Shown here: piece after piece, positions 58,601 to 64,000 of the stretch
How positions within the stretch are numbered: position 1 is the first letter of the stretch
How the letters are laid out: each line of letters starts with the position of its first letter
NCBI RefSeq assembly: GCF_004571065.1
Contig: NZ_SPQN01000006.1
Coordinates: forward strand, 43,369-107,368
DNA from: Geodermatophilus sp. DF01-2
GTDB taxonomy: Bacteria; Actinomycetota; Actinomycetes; Mycobacteriales; Geodermatophilaceae
Direction of reading: 5' to 3'
DNA: 64,000 bases
Translations under genes and position numbers: made by a program
Notes under the pieces: model-generated
What the model was told of the DNA's origin: nothing
Database searches by the model: none
The model's input: only the letters and a program-made list of their open reading frames with translations

Positions 58601-59098
58601 GATGGACAGGTCGCGGTCGGCGGTGACGTAGAAGCGGTCGGGCTGGCCGGCCTCGCCGTCCCCCAGCCAGAAGACCTGCGCGAGGGTGACCGTGGCGCCG
58701 TAGCCGGCGTTGGCGAACACGGCCAGCAGCACCGAGTAGGTGCTCCCGCTGCGCAGGCCGACCTGGCGGGTGCTGCCGGTGGCCTCGTTGCGCTCGGAGC
58801 GCCAGTGGCCCTGCACGTAGGAGCGCAGGCTGCGTTCGCGGGTGTCGGCGCCGGCGGCCTTGTTGTAGGAGATGCGTTGGGCGGGCAGGAGCAGGGTGGT
58901 GACGGCGTCGACGACGGTGGACTTGCCGGAGCCGATGTCGCCGGTGAGCAGGGTGTTGGCGCCGCCGGCGCGCAGCGTCCAGACGCGACGGTCGAACGTC
59001 CCCCAGTTGAGCAGTTCCAGGCGGTCGAGCCGGAACCCGGACGGCGGGGCGTCGCCGGCCGGGTCGCCGTCGAGGGCGAGGGAGACGGGTGTGGTCAC
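55700..59098 (-). CDS. jetC: Wadjet anti-plasmid system SMC-like ATPase JetC
   Basis: Protein of 1132 aa, MukB/SMC-like motor of the Wadjet condensin. Walker A GDIGSGKS is at residues 53-60 after LELLNWGTFDRRVWTLR. Two long coiled-coil arms surround a hinge-like middle region (about residues 470-650, VPGAALPFAGELIQVGEAHR and following). The ABC signature is SDSGGKSGGQKEKL (1009-1022) and Walker B VVIDEAFGRG (from 1050). GTG at 59098 overlaps the jetB stop by 4 bp. All motifs needed for ATP hydrolysis are intact, so the system looks functional. Confidence 0.93.
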   Translation of the reverse strand: MTTPVSLALDGDPAGDAPPSGFRLDRLELLNWGTFDRRVWTLRAGGANTLLTGDIGSGKSTVVDAVTTLLLPAQRISYNKAAGADTRERSLRSYVQGHWRSERNEATGSTRQVGLRSGSTYSVLLAVFANAGYGATVTLAQVFWLGDGEAGQPDRFYVTADRDLSIAADFADFGTDVAALRRRLRKQPGIGVFGAFPDYGRDYRRRLGIDSEQALELFHQTVSMKAVSDLNGFVRSHMLEPFDAAGWIDRLVAHFDDLTRAHESVVRARSQLEQLRPLLADADTHERLGGEIAALGAQRDALPVHTARLRAGLLARRIERLRQAVEDDDRELARLADDLTRSRSREGQLIVERAGHGGDRLARIDELVAVEERVRDARRAKASTFAGLLAAAGLDPVADEGTFAARRAEVAEAGRRAATVAADAQNRLSELAVAEDGLRTESDDLRAELASLRGRSSSLPRQSLELRQRLVTELGVPGAALPFAGELIQVGEAHREWEGAAERLLRGFALSLLVPDEHYPVVSRWIDAHHLGARLVYYRVPARMSAVPALPSAGSLAARLEVKDSPLASWVEAQLARRADHECVVSIEEFQRTPKAVTRAGQVKEPGGRHEKNDATRIDDRRSYVLGWTNEDKVRALLAQAQTVQERLNRLAEERTRTRAGYDTATERDRTLSKLDVFDSWAELDWEACVRRIADLAAERERLLAASGVLDRIDRELGAVREAITLADEQRSACEQRRGGHRSELTEAEQRAAAVAARLEAAASVPADHLAALDARAAALRGDGGPPDSLDEVDALEETLSRQLTREREHRATRQANAETRLVRKMADFRRDHPTETAEMDASIAATGEFRALHARLTGDDLPRFEATFKQYLNENTIRDIAGFLAELNRRAELITQRVATINASLVDIDYNPGRYIRLDSQPTPRPDVKDFKRDLRACTDDALADGDDQYSEQRFLQVQAIVERLRGRPGHADTDRQWARFVTDVRNWFVFTASERWREDDAEHETYSDSGGKSGGQKEKLAYTILAASLAYQFRLDPAAARSKTFRFVVIDEAFGRGSDESTRFALTLFTRLGLQLLIVTPLQKIHVIEPHVAAVGFVDNPAGNYSRLQSLTIEEYREQQALRRAAGGGR

Positions 59099-59730
59099 GG
59101 TGCGCGGCCTCCCTCGTCGTCGGCAGCGGGATCCGGCTCCCCGCGCAGCCCTGCCGCGTAGGCGGCGAGCCGGGCGTCGAAGTCGGCCAGCCACTGGGCG
59201 TCGACGAACGCCTTGAGGATGCGGCGCACCTCCAGCGCGCCGTCCGCCCCCGGGACCCGACGGAGGAAGCCGAGCTCGACGATCTTGGTGATGTGCTGGT
59301 CGACCTGGTCGACGAGGCGGGCCTCGTTGCTGGTGGCCGGCAGGAAGACCCGCAGCATCGCCACGATCTGCTCGCGGGTGAGGACGAGCCGGCTGCCGGC
59401 GTCGGTGGCGTCGAACTCGGCCAGCCGGCGCCGCAGCAGGGCGAGCAGCAGGCTGACGTGGAAGGACAGCGAGCGGCGGGCGACGAGCCGCGGGACGGCG
59501 GGAGCTCCGTCGGGCGCGGCGTCGTCCCGCTGCCGGAGGAAGGCGTAGCCCTCGGCCTCGTCGACCACCGGGACGAGGCCGATGGCGGCCATGTAGTCAC
59601 GCAGCTGGAACTGCAACGGCAGCAGGTGGCGCCACACCTGCTCGTGGGTGTCGCGGTAGACCACGCCCTTCATCAGGGAGGTGGCGACCAGCGGCAGGTC
59701 GAGCTCGGAGCGCGCGGGCGGTGCGGTCAT
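59095..59730 (-). CDS. jetB: Wadjet anti-plasmid system protein JetB (DUF4194)
   Basis: Protein of 211 aa, MukE-like kite subunit. Family segments are SLMKGVVYRDTHEQVWRHLL, FQLRDYMAAIGLVPVVDEAE, GYAFLRQRDD, RLVARRSLSFHVSLLLALLR and VDQHITKIVELGFLRRVPG (winged-helix). ATG at 59730. Its stop overlaps the jetC start. It lies 126 bp after the toxin gene, an unusually long gap for this operon type, where jetA and jetB normally adjoin. Confidence 0.9.
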   Translation of the reverse strand: MTAPPARSELDLPLVATSLMKGVVYRDTHEQVWRHLLPLQFQLRDYMAAIGLVPVVDEAEGYAFLRQRDDAAPDGAPAVPRLVARRSLSFHVSLLLALLRRRLAEFDATDAGSRLVLTREQIVAMLRVFLPATSNEARLVDQVDQHITKIVELGFLRRVPGADGALEVRRILKAFVDAQWLADFDARLAAYAAGLRGEPDPAADDEGGRAP

Positions 59731-59856
59731 GCGGTGGCTCCCTCGGTGACGGCTGGACCGCTGCCGACGCTAGCGAGAGGCGCCGACAGAACCGGGCACA
59801 GCCTCGCGTGTCGATGTGCGAGGGCGTGTCGCCGCGGCGGGACCGGCCACCTCGCC

Positions 59857-60156
59857 TCAGTACAGATCGAAGGCGGCGTGGATCGCCTCGGTCAGCGCCT
59901 CCTCCTGGTCGGGCAGCAGGAAGCCGATCTGCCGGCCGAGGGCCGAGCTCGGCACCGTGGTCACGCTGTCGCAGCTGACCACGCTGCGGTGGTCCAGTCC
60001 GTTGGCCGCGCCGACGGGCACCTCGGTCGACAGCCCGCGGATCGTGCTGGTGATCGGTGCGACGGTCACCCGGGACAGCCGTGGCCGGACCAGCTCCCGG
60101 GTGAGGACGAGCACCGGACGGGCTTTGTCGAGATGAGCCGCGTGGATCGGCCTCAT
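59857..60156 (-). CDS. MazF/PemK-family toxin
   Basis: Protein of 99 aa of the type II endoribonuclease toxins. The family core is visible: KARPVLVLTRELV (strand 2), VTVAPITSTIRGLSTEVPV (the conserved PITSxxRG segment with catalytic Arg/Thr), GLDHRSVVSCDSVTTVPSS and LGRQIGFLLPDQEEAL. The N-terminal RGEIW strand common in MazF is shortened to IHAAHLD. ATG overlaps the antitoxin stop by 4 bp. It is embedded between jetA and jetB on the same strand. Confidence 0.87.
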   Translation of the reverse strand: MRPIHAAHLDKARPVLVLTRELVRPRLSRVTVAPITSTIRGLSTEVPVGAANGLDHRSVVSCDSVTTVPSSALGRQIGFLLPDQEEALTEAIHAAFDLY

Positions 60157-60392
60157 CGATCCAGTTCATCCATCCGGACCCGTGCGGCGAAGCCGGCGAG
60201 GGCGTCGAGGTCGGGATCGCCCGGGGCGGTGGCAAGGATCTCGGCGTCGCGGGCGGCTACTTCTCTGCGCCGTTCACGTTCGAGGGCGCGGGTCACCACC
60301 GCGGCCCGGCTGGGCGCGCGCCCGCGCGCGACGAGGGTGTCGATGAACTCGACGATGTCGTCGGGTAGGCGTACCGCGATCTGCTTGCTCAT
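60153..60392 (-). CDS. Ribbon-helix-helix antitoxin (MazE-like)
   Basis: Protein of 79 aa. The N-terminal ribbon-helix-helix reads KQIAVRLPDDIVEFIDTLVA then PSRAAVVTRALERERRREVA. The acidic C-terminal tail (LATAPGDPDLDALAGF, VRMDELDR) would wrap around the toxin. ATG at 60392, only 4 bp after the jetA stop; its own stop overlaps the toxin ATG. The RHH should also bind DNA and autoregulate, yet no separate promoter space exists before it, so its transcription probably depends on the jet operon or on a site inside jetA. Confidence 0.87.
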   Translation of the reverse strand: MSKQIAVRLPDDIVEFIDTLVARGRAPSRAAVVTRALERERRREVAARDAEILATAPGDPDLDALAGFAARVRMDELDR

Positions 60393-60396
60393 CCCT

Positions 60397-61878
60397 TCAC
60401 GGTACCGATTTGGGATGCAGGTTGGTACCGGATGGCTGTTGCGGCCCGGTCCGGCGGGCGTAGGTGACCCGGGGCACGGTGGCGCGGCGGGCGAGGCCGC
60501 CGCCGTCCAGCCACTCGACCCGCTCTGGGGTGTCGTCGAAGACCACGTCGAAGGCCGGGTCGCTGAGCGCCAAGTAGGTGACCAGCTCGGCCAGGCCCTG
60601 CTCCAGCGGGTGCTCGCGGACCAGTGCGGTCAGGCCGACCTGCGGCCGTTGCAGCAGCGCGCGGCGGACGTGCGCGGTGAGCGGCGCCGGGTCGACGTGG
60701 ACCTGGGCGAAGAGAGCGGCGGAGTCGAAGTCGTCGTCCCCGCTCTCCAGGCCGGTGCTGTCGACGGCGGCCTTGGCCGGCGGGCTGTACAGGGGACGTT
60801 CCATCGGCAGGACGACGGTGGGGGCGAGCGCGTCCATCTCACCGGTCAGCTCGACGCGGCGCTCCTCGCGCAGCTCCAGGGCGGAGGTCTCGATGCTGCG
60901 CAGGATGTCCATGACCCGGCGGTTCTCCAGCCAGACCCGGTCGTCGAGGTAGCGGCGCAACTGCTCGGACAAGGTGCGGACGGTGGCCTGGGTGCGCTCG
61001 CCGGCGGCCAGCCACTCGTGGTGCACGGCGCGCAGGCGGTCGTCGGCGTCGTCCAGCGCGGGCAGCTCGTGGACGCGGCGGAGCAGCTCGGTGAGCTCCT
61101 CCTGGCGCGTGGGGGAGAGCAGGAAGTCGTAGAAGGCGTGGAAGCTCTTCCCCTGGTCGGAGTCGGCGATGCTGGCGCGGCCCTCGACGACCTGCTCCAG
61201 CAGCCCGCCCTTGGCGCCGTCCCAGGTGGTGATCTGCTCGCGCAGGTCCCGGTCGAGGGCTCGGAAGTTGCCCTCGACCTCGCGGAAGTCGGCGAGCAGC
61301 TCCCGGGCGGTGGCGGCGAACTGCTGGTAGCGGTCGCGTTGGGCGGCCGGGTCCATGACCGTGACCTCACCTCTGCGGACCCGAGCGATCTCGTCGTCGA
61401 TCTGCTGTCGGCGGCGTTCGAGCTCGGCGAGGCGGGCGTCGGGGTCGGTCTCGGTGCCGTAGGCCATCTGGCGGAGCAGCTCGACGACGGTGTTGAGCCG
61501 GGACTCGGTGCCGACGAAGGTGCGGGCACGCAGCGACGCGCACCAGGCGACCGCCTTCTCCGTGGCCGGGGTGGCGTCGAAGTGCGGCTCGTCGGAGCCG
61601 GCCGGGTAGTACTTGCGCAGCCAGCCGGCGTCGGGCGCGGCCCAGTCGTCGAGGTACGCGCGCGGCGTGCGGGGGAACGGCGGCGGGTCCGTGCCCTCGT
61701 TCATCGCGTGGAGGACGTCGTCCAACCGCTCGGCGAGCTCGCCGGCGGGGATGCCCCGGACGTTGCCCTCGACGAAGACCTCGCCGAGGAAGCCGATGAT
61801 CAGCGGCGCATGGTCGGCCCGGAGCAGGCGCCACGCCGAGCTGTGCCGCTGGAGCGCTGCCACGTCGTCGTAGTGCAC
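60397..61878 (-). CDS. jetA: Wadjet anti-plasmid system protein JetA (DUF3375)
   Basis: Protein of 493 aa, MukF-like kleisin of the Wadjet complex. Family start YDDVAALQRHSSAWRLLRAD then HAPLIIGFLGEVFVEGN; later GWLRKYYPAGSDEPHFDATP, TEKAVAWCASLRARTFVGTE, SRLNTVVELLRQMAYGTETD, helical middle, and LAELVTYLALSDPAFDVVFD (winged helix) near the end. GTG at 61878 with GGGAG 7 nt upstream; an earlier start would only add low-complexity sequence. First gene of the minus-strand operon. Confidence 0.91.
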   Translation of the reverse strand: MHYDDVAALQRHSSAWRLLRADHAPLIIGFLGEVFVEGNVRGIPAGELAERLDDVLHAMNEGTDPPPFPRTPRAYLDDWAAPDAGWLRKYYPAGSDEPHFDATPATEKAVAWCASLRARTFVGTESRLNTVVELLRQMAYGTETDPDARLAELERRRQQIDDEIARVRRGEVTVMDPAAQRDRYQQFAATARELLADFREVEGNFRALDRDLREQITTWDGAKGGLLEQVVEGRASIADSDQGKSFHAFYDFLLSPTRQEELTELLRRVHELPALDDADDRLRAVHHEWLAAGERTQATVRTLSEQLRRYLDDRVWLENRRVMDILRSIETSALELREERRVELTGEMDALAPTVVLPMERPLYSPPAKAAVDSTGLESGDDDFDSAALFAQVHVDPAPLTAHVRRALLQRPQVGLTALVREHPLEQGLAELVTYLALSDPAFDVVFDDTPERVEWLDGGGLARRATVPRVTYARRTGPQQPSGTNLHPKSVP

Positions 61879-61937
61879 TCGGCCGCTCCCTTCCCCTCCG
61901 GTCGGATCGAGACTAGGGAGGGGTGGTGACGGTTCCT

Positions 61938-61987
61938 GCGGCGCCGGGTGCTGCACCGGCCGTCGGGCCGCTGCGGCGGCGGCCCCG
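61938..61987 (+). repeat. Imperfect direct repeat flanking the Wadjet locus, right copy
   Basis: Counterpart of 54103-54152, placed 60 bp before the jetA start and 84 bp after the transglycosylase stop. Differences in the hairpin part (GTGCTGC against GCGCCGC) are mostly C/T changes that keep G-U pairing. A further short match, GGTCRTCTGC, lies beyond both copies (54166 and 62031). Origin as a duplicated target or dispersed element is inference. Confidence 0.55.
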
Positions 61988-62070
61988 CCCGTCGGCGCCC
62001 CCCGTGACGGGCCGAGCACGAGCGTGACGCGGTCGTCTGCCGGCCGAGGCCTCGGGCTGCCGCCCACCGG

Positions 62071-63111
62071 TCAGGCGGTGCCCTCCGCGGCGATCAGGTC
62101 GGCGATCTCCTGCGGCCGCTGCGAGCAGTCGTCGTCCGAGGCCGGCTGGTCGGCGGCGAGCCCGGGGATGCCGGCGTCCTCGACCGGCTGGAAGCCCTGT
62201 GCCTCGATGTGCCGCGGCACCCGTGCCTGGGCGTTGAGCACGTGCGAGCGGGACAGCCAGCCCATGCCATCGGCGACGTCGAAGTCGAGGCCGCCACCGG
62301 GGGCCCGCCGGACGTGGCCCGGGGAAGGCAGCAGCCCGACCAGCTGCACGGCCTGCGCCACCGGGAGGTCCTGGGGCGGGGTGTCGAAGTAGTACCAGCT
62401 CGCTGCGCAGACGCCGTAGATCGTCGGCCCGAACTGGGCGTAGTTGACGTAGAGCTCGAGCATCCGCCGATCGTCGACCGCCAGCGCGAGCTCCGCGGCC
62501 AGCCCGGCCTCGACCGCCTTGCGCCAGGCGCTCATCTCCTGGTTGAGGAACAGGTTCTTGGCGACCTGCTGCGGGATGGTCGAGCCGGACGGGTCCTCCT
62601 GGCCGGCGAGGTGGGCCCGCGCGCGGGCGGACAGCTCGTCCCACGTGACGGCGCCGGAGCGGTAGGGCAGCTGGGCGTCCTCGTGCGCGATGACCGCGGC
62701 GAGGAAGTTGCGGGACACGTGCTCGACCGGCACCGACTGCTGGATCGCGCCGTCGGGGTTGGCCAGCATGAACGCCGTCGCCGGCGGGTCCACCCAGCGC
62801 AGCGAGAGCATGACCAGCGCCTGGACGACGGCCACCGCGGTGAGCACCCGGACGACCCGCCGGACCAGCCTCCGACGGGAGCGGGGCCGTTCCCGTCGGT
62901 CGCGTCGAAACGACCGGCGCGCGGGCTCCTCCGGCGCGGGGCCGTACCCGTCGGGCCCCGCGGCGTCGTCCCACGGGGCGTGCGGCGCGGGGACCCGCGC
63001 GGACGGGTCCACGTCGCCGTGGTCGGGTCGGCCGTCGTCGGCCCCGGCGGAAGGGTGACCTCCGGCGCGGCGGCGGACGGTCGGCCAGCGGTCCGGCCGG
63101 GCGGGGGACAT
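62071..63111 (-). CDS. Monofunctional biosynthetic peptidoglycan transglycosylase (GT51)
   Basis: Protein of 346 aa. A long Pro/Arg-rich cytoplasmic N-terminus of about 85 residues precedes one membrane helix (VLTAVAVVQALVMLSLRWV). The GT51 domain follows: VSRNFLAAVIAHEDAQLPYR (catalytic Glu in HED), GSTIPQQVAKNLFLNQEMSA, RRMLELYVNYAQFGPTIYGV. No penicillin-binding transpeptidase domain follows, so it only polymerises glycan strands from lipid II. A C-terminal extension of about 90 residues has no recognisable domain. Confidence 0.9.
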   Translation of the reverse strand: MSPARPDRWPTVRRRAGGHPSAGADDGRPDHGDVDPSARVPAPHAPWDDAAGPDGYGPAPEEPARRSFRRDRRERPRSRRRLVRRVVRVLTAVAVVQALVMLSLRWVDPPATAFMLANPDGAIQQSVPVEHVSRNFLAAVIAHEDAQLPYRSGAVTWDELSARARAHLAGQEDPSGSTIPQQVAKNLFLNQEMSAWRKAVEAGLAAELALAVDDRRMLELYVNYAQFGPTIYGVCAASWYYFDTPPQDLPVAQAVQLVGLLPSPGHVRRAPGGGLDFDVADGMGWLSRSHVLNAQARVPRHIEAQGFQPVEDAGIPGLAADQPASDDDCSQRPQEIADLIAAEGTA

Positions 63112-63177
63112 GGGGCGGTGCTCTCCTGGTCGACGCGGACCGCCATCGTACGGCCGCGGAGCGTCATGGCCGGGGGG

Positions 63178-63936
63178 TCAGCCGACCAGCCGGGCGAAGA
63201 CGATGACGTTGTCGGCGTAGTCGCCGGTCTCCTCGTCGAAGGAGCCGCCGCAGGTGATCAGCCGCAGGCCGGCGTGGTCCAGGTCGCCGTAGACGGCGTC
63301 GCTGGGAAAGGCGTCCTTCGCGTGCTCCTCGACCCGGTCGACGCGGAAGACGGCGGTGGTGCCGTCGGCGCGGTCGACCTCCACCGTGTCGCCGGCAACC
63401 AGCTCGTGCAGGCCGGCGAAGGCGCCGGGCTCGCCCTCCCAGTCGACGTGCCCGGCCAGGACGGCGGGCCCGAGCTGGCCGGGGGTGGGGCTGCGGTCGT
63501 ACCAGCCGACCGGGTAGGCGCCCGGCGGGACCTCCATGGAGCCGTCCCGCTGCAGGCCCAGCTCCATCACGGCGGAGGTGACGCCGAGCGCGGGGATGCG
63601 GAGGGCCGTGGGCAGGCCGGCCGGCAGCTGCGGAGGGACGGCGACCGGCGCGACGGCCGCCGCCGCGGCTCGGGCCGGCTGCTGCGGCTGCGCCTCGGCG
63701 GTGGCCGGGACGACGCGGTGCACGGACTCGGCCGCGGGGGCTGGTCCGAGGACGACGAGGCCGACCCCGGCCGCGGCCAGGACGACAGAGGTGGCGGTCC
63801 AGGCGCGGGCCGCACGGGGCGCCCGGCGCCGGTGCCGGCCGTAGCGGGTGACCCGGGGCGGACGGGCGAGCAGCGCGTCGACGTCCGCAGGGAATGCTGT
63901 GGGAAGCGGGGGCGGGTACGTCCCGACGATGCGCAC
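63178..63936 (-). CDS. Class F sortase
   Basis: Membrane-anchored transpeptidase of 252 aa typical of actinobacteria. A basic N-terminus (RYGRHRRRAPRAARAW) precedes one transmembrane helix (TATSVVLAAAGVGLVVLG), then an Ala/Pro linker and the sortase barrel: LRIPALGVTSAVMELGL, GWYDRSPTPGQLGPAVLAGH (His163), and LRLITCGGSFD (catalytic Cys229 in TCGG). The usual Arg is probably in VIVFARLVG. GTG at 63936 is the first clear start, but the frame is open to the window edge, so the true start could lie upstream. Confidence 0.9.
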   Translation of the reverse strand: MRIVGTYPPPLPTAFPADVDALLARPPRVTRYGRHRRRAPRAARAWTATSVVLAAAGVGLVVLGPAPAAESVHRVVPATAEAQPQQPARAAAAAVAPVAVPPQLPAGLPTALRIPALGVTSAVMELGLQRDGSMEVPPGAYPVGWYDRSPTPGQLGPAVLAGHVDWEGEPGAFAGLHELVAGDTVEVDRADGTTAVFRVDRVEEHAKDAFPSDAVYGDLDHAGLRLITCGGSFDEETGDYADNVIVFARLVG

Positions 63937-64000
63937 GGCGGCGTCGCCACGCCGCCGGACGGCGAGCGTGCCGCCGGCGGGCGCGGCGCCGCCCGCCCCG

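Noticed and set aside
56537..59161. Long open frame antisense to jetC
   Set aside because: It mirrors jetC codons; no motif or ribosome site, while jetC has Walker A, signature and Walker B intact.
63937..64000. Start of another gene upstream of the sortase
   Set aside because: The 63 bases are open in the sortase frame, but too short to tell an N-terminal extension from an upstream gene.
1..64000. tRNA, rRNA, riboswitch, transposase or integrase genes
   Set aside because: None recognised by eye in either strand; notably no selC or selAB lies in the window, so the Sec machinery must be elsewhere.

Overview
The window is uniformly very GC-rich, with GTG starts, 4-bp ATGA/GTGA gene overlaps and actinobacterial families throughout (mycothiol-era GST-like reductase, class F sortase, Excalibur protein, DUF222 remnant). 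I place it in the Actinomycetota, most likely Geodermatophilaceae (Blastococcus/Geodermatophilus/Modestobacter type). The strongest pointer is an in-frame TAG at the selenocysteine position of a UGSC-motif protein, because UAG-encoded selenocysteine is an established peculiarity of Geodermatophilus and Blastococcus. Species is inference.

Layout. 1-4.7 kb: end of an acyl-CoA catabolic operon (enoyl-CoA hydratase, acyl-CoA dehydrogenase, class III CoA-transferase), with a divergent LysR regulator and a convergent TesB-type thioesterase. 5.1-9.4 kb: an orphan tricarboxylate-type binding lipoprotein, a two-subunit CoA-transferase and an MFS carrier. 9.4-17.4 kb: a GntR regulator divergent from a seven-gene acyl-CoA pathway operon (class III CoA-transferase, CitE-like lyase, acyl-CoA dehydrogenase, SDR, MaoC-like hydratase, thiolase, and an LLM flavin enzyme broken by one extra G). 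17.4-18.5 kb: decayed DNA in which a DUF222/HNH remnant is fused to a LysR protein lacking its DNA-binding domain. 18.6-24 kb: housekeeping-type genes (AlaX editing protein, Excalibur protein, GST-like reductase, DUF1810, S9 peptidase).

24.1-44.2 kb: a carboxylate uptake and oxidation region. GntR, SDR and MFS genes diverge from a TAXI-TRAP transporter operon (binding protein, DUF1850, 4TM/12TM permease). That operon continues into DUF6282, an isopropylmalate-dehydrogenase/Ldh2 fusion, MFS, RraA and a 6PGDH-like oxidoreductase. Next come MFS and L-2-hydroxyglutarate oxidase genes on the other strand, then a DapA-like, FAH, SDR, FAH operon.

44.3-53.8 kb: a TetR gene and a 24-bp near-perfect palindrome control an operon of an ADP-forming acyl-CoA synthetase, an enoyl-CoA hydratase, two paired acyl-CoA dehydrogenases, the thioredoxin-reductase-UGSC selenoprotein, and two paralogous proteins of unknown function. 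The selenoprotein is read through an amber codon followed by a SECIS-like hairpin.

54.5-61.9 kb: a Wadjet (JetABCD) anti-plasmid system on the minus strand with a MazEF-type toxin-antitoxin pair inserted between jetA and jetB. It is bracketed by a roughly 50-bp imperfect direct repeat. 62-64 kb: a GT51 transglycosylase and a class F sortase. No rRNA, tRNA, CRISPR array, transposase or integrase was seen.
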